Origin: Bacteroidota bacterium
GTDB lineage: Bacteria; Bacteroidota; Ignavibacteria; Ignavibacteriales; Ignavibacteriaceae
Reading direction: 5' to 3'
Length of the DNA: 64,000 bases
NCBI GenBank assembly: GCA_021824565.1
Contig: JAKAKL010000116.1
Location: forward strand, 1 to 64,000
The position numbers were made by a program, and so were the translations under genes. The notes beneath the pieces were generated by a model. It searched no databases. It was not told where the DNA came from and saw only the letters and a list, made by a program, of their open reading frames with translations. Positions 26,221-33,887 of this stretch are shown in pieces (the first letter of the stretch is position 1; every line of letters begins with the position of its first letter).

Positions 26221-26661
26221 ATGACAGTAATTTTTTCTAAAAAATGTGAATACGGATTGCAGGCTGTTCTTTATTTGGCAGCTAAAGAAGACTCAGAAGT
26301 AACTTCGGCAGATGAGATTTCAAAGAAGCTGAAAATACCGCGCGAGTTTGTTTCAAAGATCCTGCAAAGCTTAACTGAAAGCGGAATCGTAAATTCCAAG
26401 AAAGGAAAATCCGGCGGTTTTTCCCTGGCGAAGAAGCCAGAAAAGATCAGATTAATAGATGTTGTAGCGGCAATTGACGGACTTGAAATATTTAAAAGCT
26501 GCGTCTTAGGATTTCCTCAATGTTCGCCGGAACATCCTTGTCCACTGCACGATAAATGGGGAGTTCTAAGAACAAACGCTTACAATATGCTTACCGATGA
26601 AACTCTGGATATGCTTAAAGACAAGACGTTAAAAAAAGTTCGTCATATTTCTAAGACTTAA
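26221..26661 (+). CDS. nsrR: Rrf2-family [Fe-S] transcriptional regulator, NsrR-like
   Basis: A 146-residue Rrf2 protein. The winged helix-turn-helix covers residues 1-80 (KKCEYGLQAVLYLA, ADEISKKLKIPREFVSKIL, SGGFSLAKKP). Three Cys in SCVLGFPQCSPEHPC (C-x6-C-x5-C) can hold an Fe-S cluster, as in NsrR and IscR. It heads a run of genes for nitrosative/oxidative damage (NapH-like ferredoxin, RIC repair protein, hemerythrin), which favours an NO-sensing NsrR role over IscR; no isc/suf genes are present. A palindrome overlaps its own promoter. Confidence 0.82.
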   Translation: MTVIFSKKCEYGLQAVLYLAAKEDSEVTSADEISKKLKIPREFVSKILQSLTESGIVNSKKGKSGGFSLAKKPEKIRLIDVVAAIDGLEIFKSCVLGFPQCSPEHPCPLHDKWGVLRTNAYNMLTDETLDMLKDKTLKKVRHISKT

Positions 26662-26670
26662 AAATTTTTG

Positions 26671-27810
26671 ATGCTAAATCGGACTAAAATATCTGATATG
26701 AAAGAGAAGAAAAAAATAATTCGCAACGGGGAAAGCAAAATTCAAAAAATTAGGTTCATCGTTCAAAGTGCGTTTATACTGCTTTGTGTTTGGATCGGGA
26801 TAGAATTTTACCTGTTTACGCGTTACCTCGAATCGAATGGCACAACTGCCTTTTATCATCGTCCGCCCGGCGTAGACGGATTTTTGCCGATAAGTTCAAT
26901 GATGAGTTTTTATTATTTTATTTCTACCGGCACAATTCATCAGGCGCATCCGGCAGGCTTATTTATTTTTGCCGCTATTTTACTTCTCTCCCTTGTTTTT
27001 GGAAAAGCATTTTGCAGCTGGCTTTGCCCGGTTGGTTTTATTTCGGAGTTAATAGGAGATTTCGGTGAAAAAGTTTTTAAAAATAAAATCAAGATTCCTA
27101 AATGGCTCGACTACCCTCTCAGAAGTTTAAAATATCTAATGCTCGGATTTTTATTTTACGCAGTGTTTGCTTTGATGGATTTAGCTTCTATTAAAGCTTT
27201 CCTCGACAGTCCTTATAACCAGGTTGCAGATTTGAAAATGTATTATTTCTTCGCAAATATTTCCAGAGCGGCATTGATCATTTTAGCTTCACTTTTTGTT
27301 CTGTCAATATTAATAAGAAATTTTTGGTGCAGGTATTTATGCCCTTACGGCGCGCTTCTTGGCTTGGTTTCTTTTTTAAGTCCGCATAAAATTAAAAGGA
27401 ATCCGGTTAGCTGCATCGATTGCGGTTTATGTGCAAAAGCTTGTCCATCAAGAATTAAAGTCGACAAAGTGATTACAGTTTTATCTGATGAATGCAACAC
27501 TTGCCTAAGCTGCGTAGACGCATGTCCTGTTGCAGACACTCTGGATTTAAAATCTATTTATACAAAAAAGAAAATTTCAAAAAAGGCGGCTGCAATCGGC
27601 ATAGTTTCAATTTTCATGGCAGTAACGGGCATCGGAATGCTTACAGGGCATTGGCAAAATAATATTTCAAAAGAAGAATATTTAGTTCATTACAGATTGA
27701 TGGACACTTACGGACATCCAACAGGAACTGCAGCGGTAAAAGAGTTCAACGCTGAATCAAACAAAAACCATTTCCCGGATGACAGTAAATCTTTAAAAAC
27801 TAAAAATTAA
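26671..27810 (+). CDS. Membrane polyferredoxin, NapH/RdxA-type
   Basis: About 379 residues. Five hydrophobic helices, two CxxxCP-type cytosolic motifs (FCSWLCPVGF and WCRYLCPYGA) and two [4Fe-4S] ferredoxin motifs (CIDCGLCAKACP, CNTCLSCVDACP) define the NapH/MauN family, which moves electrons between quinol and periplasmic or cytosolic partners. Between NsrR-like and RIC genes it may feed electrons to NO or Fe-S repair chemistry; this is inference. The track starts at a TTG; I use the adjacent ATG at 26671. Another in-frame ATG (MKEKKK) lies 27 nt on. Spacing of 9 nt from the regulator gene suggests an operon. Confidence 0.85.
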   Translation: MLNRTKISDMKEKKKIIRNGESKIQKIRFIVQSAFILLCVWIGIEFYLFTRYLESNGTTAFYHRPPGVDGFLPISSMMSFYYFISTGTIHQAHPAGLFIFAAILLLSLVFGKAFCSWLCPVGFISELIGDFGEKVFKNKIKIPKWLDYPLRSLKYLMLGFLFYAVFALMDLASIKAFLDSPYNQVADLKMYYFFANISRAALIILASLFVLSILIRNFWCRYLCPYGALLGLVSFLSPHKIKRNPVSCIDCGLCAKACPSRIKVDKVITVLSDECNTCLSCVDACPVADTLDLKSIYTKKKISKKAAAIGIVSIFMAVTGIGMLTGHWQNNISKEEYLVHYRLMDTYGHPTGTAAVKEFNAESNKNHFPDDSKSLKTKN

Positions 27811-27882
27811 CGAACAAATTTCCCTCTAAGCAATCAGAGATAGAAATGAAAAATCAATTATAATATTAGAAAGGCAAAGCAA

Positions 27883-28629
27883 ATGAGCGAACTGCAATAT
27901 AATAACACAGACAACTTAACCTTATCACAGATTGTGAGAGATGATTTTCATGCGGCAAAAGTTTTAGAAAAATATCATCTGGATTTTTGCTGTAAAGGCA
28001 ACCGCCTGTTTGGCGAAGCTTGTAAAGAAAAAGGATTGAGTAGTAATGAGATTCTCGCCGAGATAGAAAATCAAAAGAGTGCTATCAAAAATGGAATTAA
28101 GTTTGATCAGTGGGAACTGGACTTCTTGGTGGAATATATAATTAATAGTCATCATAAATATATTAAAGAAAACGGACCGGGGATCGGAGCCCACATTGAA
28201 AAAGTAGCCATTGTCCACGGCAAAAATCATCCTGAGACTATTGATATTGCAAAATTATATTCAATCATACACAAAGATTTAAAACAGCATTTGATGAAAG
28301 AAGAAGAAATTCTTTTTCCTTACATAAAATATCTTGTAAAAGTAAAAACCGGGAATGCACCTCTGGAAACACCGTACTTTAGAACAATTGCGAATCCGAT
28401 TAAGATGATAGAAGCTGAGCATCAATCAGCAGGCGATATCTTCGAGCAAATTAGAAACATTACGAATAATTACGCTATCCCCGAAGACGCGTGCAATACC
28501 TATAGGCTTTCTTATAACGAGTTAAATGAATTTGAGCTTGATCTTCATCAGCATGTTCATCTGGAAAATAATATTTTATTTCCTAAAGCAATAGAATTAG
28601 AAAAAAAACTTTTCAGCAAAGACATGTAA
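27883..28629 (+). CDS. ric: Iron-sulfur cluster repair di-iron protein (RIC; ScdA/YtfE)
   Basis: A 248-residue protein. The N-terminal ScdA_N domain has the signature VLEKYHLDFCCKGNR. The hemerythrin-like domain supplies the di-iron ligands in HHKYIKENGPGIGAHIEKV, HLMKEEEILFPYI, EHQSAGDIF and HVHLENNILFP. It repairs Fe-S clusters damaged by NO or peroxide and may reduce NO itself. It follows the NapH-like gene by 72 bp and is closed by a strong terminator, consistent with an NsrR-controlled unit. Confidence 0.93.
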   Translation: MSELQYNNTDNLTLSQIVRDDFHAAKVLEKYHLDFCCKGNRLFGEACKEKGLSSNEILAEIENQKSAIKNGIKFDQWELDFLVEYIINSHHKYIKENGPGIGAHIEKVAIVHGKNHPETIDIAKLYSIIHKDLKQHLMKEEEILFPYIKYLVKVKTGNAPLETPYFRTIANPIKMIEAEHQSAGDIFEQIRNITNNYAIPEDACNTYRLSYNELNEFELDLHQHVHLENNILFPKAIELEKKLFSKDM

Positions 28630-28642
28630 CCCAGCAGCCTTT

Positions 28643-28689
28643 CAAATGCCGTTTGTGGGCACCGGCATTTGTTAGGCTTTTTATTTTTT
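28643..28689 (+). terminator. Intrinsic terminator after ric
   Basis: Perfect 9-bp stem CAAATGCCG / CGGCATTTG with an 11-nt loop, followed by a T-rich tract TTAGGCTTTTTATTTTTT. The track start of the following hemerythrin ORF (28669) lies inside this hairpin, which argues for its downstream start. Confidence 0.85.
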
Positions 28690-28740
28690 ATGATCTTTTT
28701 TGTTTCCGGTCGTCTTGATATTTTTGCTGAAAAAAATATA

Positions 28741-29208
28741 ATGGAACACGAAAAAAGTCTGCTCTCAATTTCTCACGATCATTTTCACATTATGATGGTT
28801 GCACAAATCATAAAGAAAGACAGTGCTGCTGCCAACGGCTTCCTAAAAAATCTGGATGAGAAAGTAAAATACGCCGTTCATTTTTTTGATCAGGAATTAG
28901 CAAATCATTTTTATCTTGAAGAACATATTTTCCAGCCTTTAACTAAAGGAATTTCAGAAGAAATAGATGAGTTGCTTGAAAAGATGAAAGCCGAACACAA
29001 AAATATCGAACTGCTTGTTCGCTCATTAAAAAATAAAACCGATCTTGAAAATAAATTAAACTTAATCTCCAGTGCACTTGAAAATCATATCCAGCTTGAA
29101 GAAAGAATACTTTTTCCGAAAATTAAAGAATCTCTTTCAGAAGAAGAATTAGAAGCGCTTGCAGCCAAGCTTAATGATAAAGGTTATGAAAATATCTATA
29201 AAAATTAA
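28741..29208 (+). CDS. Hemerythrin HHE-domain protein
   Basis: About 155 residues from the preferred ATG. One four-helix hemerythrin-like domain: LLSISHDHFHIMMV, HFYLEEHIFQPL, MKAEHKNIELLV and HIQLEERILFPKI supply the His/Glu di-iron ligands. It probably binds O2 or NO or senses iron. The track start at 28669 is a TTG within the ric terminator hairpin, and its extra 24 hydrophobic residues would be translated terminator sequence, so I use 28741. The context continues the NO/iron-repair theme, though the terminator implies separate transcription. Confidence 0.85.
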   Translation: MEHEKSLLSISHDHFHIMMVAQIIKKDSAAANGFLKNLDEKVKYAVHFFDQELANHFYLEEHIFQPLTKGISEEIDELLEKMKAEHKNIELLVRSLKNKTDLENKLNLISSALENHIQLEERILFPKIKESLSEEELEALAAKLNDKGYENIYKN

Positions 29209-29369
29209 TCTCAGTTTCTTTCTGAAAAACGTTTGAAAAAATTTATAATTTGGGACAAATAGAGGGCTTTAAAATTTGAAAAAGCTTTTTTACCGCATTT
29301 TTATTGACTTACCAAAGTGATTTATATATATTTCGCATCTATTTTTTCAAAGATATTAGAATACGTAAT

Positions 29370-30317
29370 ATGGCTGTAAATGGTTATAAAATTTTTTCCG
29401 GCAGTTCAAACCTACCTCTTGCTGAAAAAATTGCTGAAAAATTGGGAAAATCGTTAGGCTATATTGAATTAAAAAGATTCAGCGACGGAGAAATTTGGAG
29501 CAAATACGGTGAAAATATTCGCGGCTCCGAAGTTTTTATAATTCAGTCTACCAATCCCCCTGCTGAAAATCTTTTAGAACTTTTGATAATGATTGATGCC
29601 GCAAAAAGAGCATCTGCAAAAAGAATCACCGCCGTTATTCCCTATTTCGGTTATTCGAGGCAGGATAGAAAAGATCAGCCGAGAGTTTCTATTACGGCAA
29701 AGCTTGTTGCAAATTTAATTACTGTTGCCGGAGCCGATAGAATAATGACGATGGATTTGCACGCGGCTCAGATTCAAGGTTTTTTTGATATTCCGTTTGA
29801 TCATCTTTACGGCTCAACTATTTTCAGCGGAATCTTTGACAAGATAAATGATAACCTTGTCGTTGTCTCGCCTGATGTTGGCGGCATTAAGATGGCGAGA
29901 TCTTATGCAAAAAGACTACATGCAGATTTGGTTGTAATAGACAAAAGGCGACCAAAGCAAAATCTCGCAGAGGTTGTTCATATAATTGGAAGCGTCGAGA
30001 ATAAAGACGTTTTGCTGGTTGACGACATGATTGATACGGCTGGCACGTTTGTTGGCGCCGTAGAAGCACTTAAAAATAAGGGCGCAAAGAAAATTTATGG
30101 AGCAATAACGCATCCACTTTTATCTGGTAAAGCAATCGAAAGAATTCGGGATTCACAATTGACAAAATTATTTGTCTCTGATACTATCCCGTTAAGCAAG
30201 GATGCAGATATGGAAAAAATTTCAGTAATATCGGCGGCGGATATTTTTGCCGAGGCGATCAGACGAACTTATCATAATGAATCTATAAGTTCACTTTTTG
30301 ATATTGATAAAGGATAA
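29370..30317 (+). CDS. prs: Ribose-phosphate pyrophosphokinase
   Basis: A 315-residue class I PRPP synthetase, matching the usual length once the ATG at 29370 (MAVNGYKIFSGSSN) is used instead of the track start. It makes PRPP from ribose 5-phosphate and ATP for purine, pyrimidine, His and NAD synthesis. Signatures are KRFSDGEIWSKYGENIRG, the flexible-loop YFGYSRQDRKDQPR, the metal/His site MDLHAAQIQGFFDIP, and the PRPP-binding loop DVLLVDDMIDTAGTF. It heads the cluster prs-rplY-pth, a common bacterial order. Confidence 0.96.
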   Translation: MAVNGYKIFSGSSNLPLAEKIAEKLGKSLGYIELKRFSDGEIWSKYGENIRGSEVFIIQSTNPPAENLLELLIMIDAAKRASAKRITAVIPYFGYSRQDRKDQPRVSITAKLVANLITVAGADRIMTMDLHAAQIQGFFDIPFDHLYGSTIFSGIFDKINDNLVVVSPDVGGIKMARSYAKRLHADLVVIDKRRPKQNLAEVVHIIGSVENKDVLLVDDMIDTAGTFVGAVEALKNKGAKKIYGAITHPLLSGKAIERIRDSQLTKLFVSDTIPLSKDADMEKISVISAADIFAEAIRRTYHNESISSLFDIDKG

Positions 30318-30335
30318 TTTAGATTTGGAGTTATA

Positions 30336-30977
30336 ATGGAAAAAGTTGTATTAAAAGCAAACGTAAGAAATTCGATTAGCAAAGCATCGCGAAGCAGTTT
30401 AAGAAGAAACGGTCGTGTTCCCGGAATTTTTTATTCTAAACATGAGAAGCCGATTTCTATCGACGTTACGGAAAAATCAATTAAGCCTCTTGTTTTTACT
30501 TCGGAAACTCATTTAATTTCTCTTGAACTTGACGGAAAACAGGAACATGATTGTGTAATTAAGGACATTCAATTTGATCCTGTTAGCGACCGGGTAGTCC
30601 ATTTTGATTTATTAGGTTTAACAGTCGGCGAAAAATTTCAATTAGAAGTTCCGATTCAATATCATGGAAGCCCTGCCGGTGTAAAAGAAGGCGGCGTATT
30701 GCAGCAGTTCATGCATAAGTTGGAAATAGAGTGTCTGCCCAAAGATATTCCTCAGCATCTTGATATTAATATTCAAGATTTAAAACTTGGCGATGCAATA
30801 CATGTGAAAGATTTAAATTTTGAAAACATTACTATCTTGAATCTGGAAGACAGCGTGGTTGTTGCAGTAACACATCCTAAGGTGGAGAAAGAATCTACGC
30901 CGGAAGAACTTGCTGCTCAAGCAGAAGCGCAGCCAGAAGTAATTGGTAAAGAAAAGACTGAAGAAGAAGAAAAATAA
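30336..30977 (+). CDS. rplY: 50S ribosomal protein bL25 (Ctc form)
   Basis: A 213-residue long-form L25/Ctc. The N-terminal 5S-rRNA-binding domain has RRNGRVPGIFYSKHEKPISI. The C-terminal beta domain has HVDLL-like VVHFDLLGLTVGEKFQLEVP and VKEGGVLQQFMHKLEIECLP. An acidic, Glu-rich tail (EKTEEEEK) extends it. It binds 5S rRNA in the large subunit. It lies 18 bp after prs and 9 bp before pth, so translation of the three is probably coupled. Confidence 0.95.
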   Translation: MEKVVLKANVRNSISKASRSSLRRNGRVPGIFYSKHEKPISIDVTEKSIKPLVFTSETHLISLELDGKQEHDCVIKDIQFDPVSDRVVHFDLLGLTVGEKFQLEVPIQYHGSPAGVKEGGVLQQFMHKLEIECLPKDIPQHLDINIQDLKLGDAIHVKDLNFENITILNLEDSVVVAVTHPKVEKESTPEELAAQAEAQPEVIGKEKTEEEEK

Positions 30978-30986
30978 GAATTTGCT

Positions 30987-31622
30987 GTGCGAGTTATATT
31001 AGGTATTGGGAATCCCGGGAGTCGGTATCACAACAACAGACATAATGTCGGGTTCATGTTTTTAGATTATCTTGCTAAAAATTATGACCTTGAATTCATC
31101 TCTTCAAAAAAGCAATATCTTTATGCCCAAGGAAATTTAGGCGACGATCCGTTCGTTCTCGTCAAGCCGTCAACTTTTGTAAATAACAGCGGTATTGCTG
31201 CTGCCGATTGTCTTACAAGCTTTAATGCTAAGCATGAAGACATTCTTGTAATTTTTGACGACTTAAATCTTAGCCCTGCAAGAATAAGAATCAAAGCATA
31301 TGGCGGAGGTTCCGGGCACAACGGTGTTTTGTCAATTATCCATCATCTCAACTCTGAAAAATTTCCCCGTCTTAGAATAGGTATCGGAAGAAATTTTGAA
31401 CGTGGTCGTATGGCAGAATATGTTCTATCTGATCTTGATGATGAGGAAAAGAAATCATTTTATGATTCTTTTCAAGGAGGTAAAATTTTAGCTGAAGAAT
31501 TTATTAAGGGTGGTTTGCAAAAGATGCTGGATTTAAACAGTAAAATAATAAATGAGATGAAATCGCTAAGCGCTACTGATGTAACTGAAGACGAAGGAGA
31601 AAGCCATAACTCTGAAGATTAA
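30987..31622 (+). CDS. pth: Peptidyl-tRNA hydrolase
   Basis: A 211-residue Pth with GTG start. It releases peptides from prematurely dropped peptidyl-tRNAs. Active-site signatures are GIGNPGSRYHNNRHNVGFMF (catalytic His in RHNVG), KPSTFVNNSG, DDLNLSPARIRIKAYGGGSG and HNGVLSIIHHL. The C-terminal 25 residues form a Ser/Glu-rich tail absent from E. coli Pth. Follows rplY in one operon. Confidence 0.95.
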   Translation: MRVILGIGNPGSRYHNNRHNVGFMFLDYLAKNYDLEFISSKKQYLYAQGNLGDDPFVLVKPSTFVNNSGIAAADCLTSFNAKHEDILVIFDDLNLSPARIRIKAYGGGSGHNGVLSIIHHLNSEKFPRLRIGIGRNFERGRMAEYVLSDLDDEEKKSFYDSFQGGKILAEEFIKGGLQKMLDLNSKIINEMKSLSATDVTEDEGESHNSED

Positions 31623-31668
31623 GGATTGTATAATTTTAAAAAACTTTTAATTAACTAAATATAATAAT

Positions 31669-31715
31669 CCCTGCTCTCATTTTATTTGAGGGCTATAATA
31701 TCCATAGGGAGGTGA
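31669..31715 (+). promoter_or_regulatory. rpsF leader hairpin with exceptionally strong Shine-Dalgarno
   Basis: GCTCTCA (31673-31679) pairs with TGAGGGC (31687-31693), and the flanking CCCT (31669-31672) can pair with AGGG (31706-31709), part of the SD GGGAGGTGA (31707-31715) that sits 6 nt before the ATG. The fold would hide the ribosome binding site. The operon carries S6 and S18, whose complex autoregulates rpsF leaders in other bacteria. Confidence 0.45.
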
Positions 31716-31721
31716 CAAAGG

Positions 31722-32135
31722 ATGAAAACAAACGTATACGAAAGTGCAGTTATGATAAATGCTGCGCTGGATGATGAACAAATTGAAGTTGTAATTTCAC
31801 GCATAAAAGAAGCAATATCAAATAACGGCGGTGAAATTAGAGAAATGGAAAACTGGGGACGGAAAAGGTTAGCCTACGTTGTAAAGAAAAGCAAAGTAGG
31901 TTACTATGTTATCTTTAGAATTGATGCTCCATCAAGTATTGTTGCAAAGCTTGAGAGATTTTATTCTCTCGACGAGCATATACTTCGTTTCCTTACAATT
32001 AAGCTTGATAGCGATGCTATAGAACATCTTGAAAAGCAAAAGAGCAAATCTCTGCTTGAGAACGATAATGCCGAAGCTAAACAGGATGCTCCCGCAGCAG
32101 AATTTGATGAAAGCCCGAGAGAATTTGATAAATAG
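31722..32135 (+). CDS. rpsF: 30S ribosomal protein bS6
   Basis: A 137-residue S6, the usual 95-residue core plus a C-terminal extension. The core runs VYESAVMINAALDDEQIEVV to FYSLDEHILRFLTIKLD and includes the family phrase WGRKRLAYVVKKSKVGYYVI. The tail is rich in Ala, Asp and Glu. It binds 16S rRNA with S18. First gene of rpsF-ssb-rpsR-rplI, behind the strongest SD in the window. Confidence 0.96.
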   Translation: MKTNVYESAVMINAALDDEQIEVVISRIKEAISNNGGEIREMENWGRKRLAYVVKKSKVGYYVIFRIDAPSSIVAKLERFYSLDEHILRFLTIKLDSDAIEHLEKQKSKSLLENDNAEAKQDAPAAEFDESPREFDK

Positions 32136-32167
32136 AATAACATATGAAATAATGCGGAGGATTATCA

Positions 32168-32653
32168 ATGGCTGATTTGAAGATGCCCGAAGTTAATTAT
32201 GTAGTTGTAGCCGGAAATCTTACAAAGGATCCTGTTTACAGGCAAACAACAAATAGTACGCCTGTTGTAAATTTTTCTATTGCATCAAATAGGAAATATA
32301 AAGACAGTTTCAATCAGTGGCAGGAGGATGTTTGCTATGTAGGCATTGTTGCCTGGAATAGACTTGCTGAAAGCTGCCGCGATAGATTAAAAAAAGGCTC
32401 AGCCGTATTAGTTGACGGCGAACTTCAAAGCAGGAATTGGAAATCTGAAGAGGGTTTTAACAGAAGCATTGTTGAAATAAAGGCGAGACGAATTCAGTTT
32501 CTGAATAAGCTTCCAAGATCAAACGGCTCGGATAACGGCTTTGAAAATTCGGTTGTTGTTGACGAAGTGTTTTCTGAAGACAAAAGTTTAGATTACACCG
32601 AGGATTCATTTGATAAATTTTTATCACGCGAAGAATCGGATTTAATTAAGTAA
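32168..32653 (+). CDS. ssb: Single-stranded DNA-binding protein
   Basis: A 161-residue SSB with one OB fold: VNYVVVAGNLTKDPVYR, TPVVNFSIASNRKYKD, CYVGIVAWNRLAESC, LKKGSAVLVDGELQSRNWKS. It coats single-stranded DNA in replication and repair. The C-terminal third is acidic, but the protein ends in SREESDLIK and lacks the conserved DDxPF tip that recruits partner proteins. Its place between rpsF and rpsR is the ancestral bacterial arrangement. Confidence 0.92.
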   Translation: MADLKMPEVNYVVVAGNLTKDPVYRQTTNSTPVVNFSIASNRKYKDSFNQWQEDVCYVGIVAWNRLAESCRDRLKKGSAVLVDGELQSRNWKSEEGFNRSIVEIKARRIQFLNKLPRSNGSDNGFENSVVVDEVFSEDKSLDYTEDSFDKFLSREESDLIK

Positions 32654-32665
32654 GTAGGTATTAAA

Positions 32666-32896
32666 ATGAAAAAAGAAATTAAAACAAAAAAAGTTTGCAG
32701 GTTTACTCAGAACAAAATAAAGTATATCGATTATAAAGATGTAAAGCTGCTTCAAAGATATATTACCGAACAAGGCAAAGTAATTCCTAAAAGAATTACC
32801 GGAACAAGTTCGAAATATCAAAGAGAATTGTCAATCGCTATCAAACGTGCAAGACACATGGCTTTGCTGCCTTATGTATCTGATACGATTCGATAG
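32666..32896 (+). CDS. rpsR: 30S ribosomal protein bS18
   Basis: A 76-residue S18. Core: [51 protein letters not shown]. The N-terminus has a single Cys ([10 protein letters not shown]) where zinc-binding S18 forms have more, so this is the zinc-independent form. It pairs with S6 on the small-subunit platform. Spacing of 12 bp from ssb and 18 bp to rplI. Confidence 0.96.
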   Translation: MKKEIKTKKVCRFTQNKIKYIDYKDVKLLQRYITEQGKVIPKRITGTSSKYQRELSIAIKRARHMALLPYVSDTIR

Positions 32897-32914
32897 ATTA
32901 ATGAAGGAGTTCAA

Positions 32915-33358
32915 ATGAAAGTTATACTAAGACAAAATTATGAAAAACTCGGAGAGATCGGCGACATTGTTGTTGTAAAAGACGGCTTTGCGAGGAATTT
33001 TTTGATCCCGAGAAAAATCGCATACGCTGCTGTAAAAGGAAATATTCTTGCACTTGAAGAAGAGAAAAAAATCTTAGCTAAGAAAAAAGAGCAAGAAATG
33101 CACGCTGCGGAAAAAGTTGCAGTTGAATTGGAAAAGGTATCTGTTACTATTCCGGTTCAAGTCGGTGAAGAAGATAAAATTTTCGGATCAGTAACAACTC
33201 AGATGATAGCCGATTCACTTAAAGAAAAAGGACATGAAATCGATAAAAGAAAAATTGAGATAGACGAGCCGATAAAATCTTTAGGTATTTACAGCGTTTC
33301 CGTAAAACTTCATCCGAACGTTTCAGCTAAGGTTAAAGTTTGGGTAGTTCGCGAATAG
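32915..33358 (+). CDS. rplI: 50S ribosomal protein bL9
   Basis: A 147-residue L9. The N-terminal rRNA-binding domain has MKVILRQNYEKLGEIGDIVV and KDGFARNFLIPRKIAYAA, followed by the long connecting helix rich in Lys/Glu and the C-terminal domain (KIFGSVTTQMIADSLKEKG, SLGIYSVSVKLHPNV). Normal length. Last gene of the rpsF operon, closed by a bidirectional terminator. Confidence 0.96.
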   Translation: MKVILRQNYEKLGEIGDIVVVKDGFARNFLIPRKIAYAAVKGNILALEEEKKILAKKKEQEMHAAEKVAVELEKVSVTIPVQVGEEDKIFGSVTTQMIADSLKEKGHEIDKRKIEIDEPIKSLGIYSVSVKLHPNVSAKVKVWVVRE

Positions 33359-33386
33359 CAGCGATTGAATAAAGTGTGGATATAAA

Positions 33387-33414
33387 AAAAAGGAAAGCAA
33401 ATGCTTTCCTTTTT
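33387..33414. terminator. Bidirectional terminator between rplI and rpmB
   Basis: Perfect 12-bp stem AAAAAGGAAAGC / GCTTTCCTTTTT with an AAAT loop. A-run on one side and T-run on the other, placed between the convergent rplI and rpmB stops; it should work for both. Confidence 0.88.
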
Positions 33415-33439
33415 AATTTTAAACTCTCAGAAAAAATTA

Positions 33440-33670
33440 TTACAGTTGGTTTGATCTAACAAGTCGTGCTATTTCTGCGGTCCCGTTTTTAGAAATATTT
33501 TTAATAGCTTCTGTAGATAATTTTAGAGTAACGAACTTATTAAGTTCTTGAACCCATATTCTTTTCTTTTGAAGATTTGGCAAAAATCTTCTTTTTGTCC
33601 TATTATGCGCATGAGATACACTATTACCAGTCATTGGACTTTTTCCGGTCATTTGGCATTTTCTAGACAT
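33440..33670 (-). CDS. rpmB: 50S ribosomal protein bL28
   Basis: A 76-residue L28. N-terminus MSRKCQMTGKSPMTGNSVSH, basic middle NRTKRRFLPNLQKKRIWV, and C-terminal VTLKLSTEAIKNISKNGTAE are all standard. Only one Cys remains of the possible zinc motif, so it is the zinc-independent form. Monocistronic, divergent from greA. Confidence 0.95.
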   Translation of the reverse strand: MSRKCQMTGKSPMTGNSVSHAHNRTKRRFLPNLQKKRIWVQELNKFVTLKLSTEAIKNISKNGTAEIARLVRSNQL

Positions 33671-33790
33671 TTAGCTCTCCTAAATCATTCTCACATATTA
33701 TTTTTTTGAATGACAAATATAATAAAATTAATCCGAAAAATAGTGTCTTTTAAAAAATAATTTTTTAAGCAGTTCATGTTACTAATCTTC

Positions 33791-33858
33791 TTGACATCAT
33801 TATTTTAATTTCATAATTTTCGATTGCCACTGCCGGACGGGCGGTGGCAATTTTTTTT
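33791..33858 (+). promoter_or_regulatory. greA leader: promoter followed at once by a terminator-like hairpin
   Basis: TTGACA at 33791-33796 and ATAATT at 33813-33818 (16-nt spacer) make a plausible promoter, with its start near the base of a hairpin ATTGCCACTGCC / GGCGGTGGCAAT (33823-33834 and 33840-33851, one G-U pair). The hairpin is followed by eight T (33851-33858), a full intrinsic terminator only 30 bp before the greA ATG. No upstream plus-strand gene needs it, because rplI has its own terminator 430 bp earlier. Confidence 0.65.
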
Positions 33859-33887
33859 AAATCTTTTCAACAAACTGAGTTGTAAAT

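Noticed and set aside
28669-28740. Track start of the hemerythrin gene with a hydrophobic N-terminus
   Set aside because: The start lies in the ric terminator hairpin and its T-tract; the hydrophobic residues are translated T-run.
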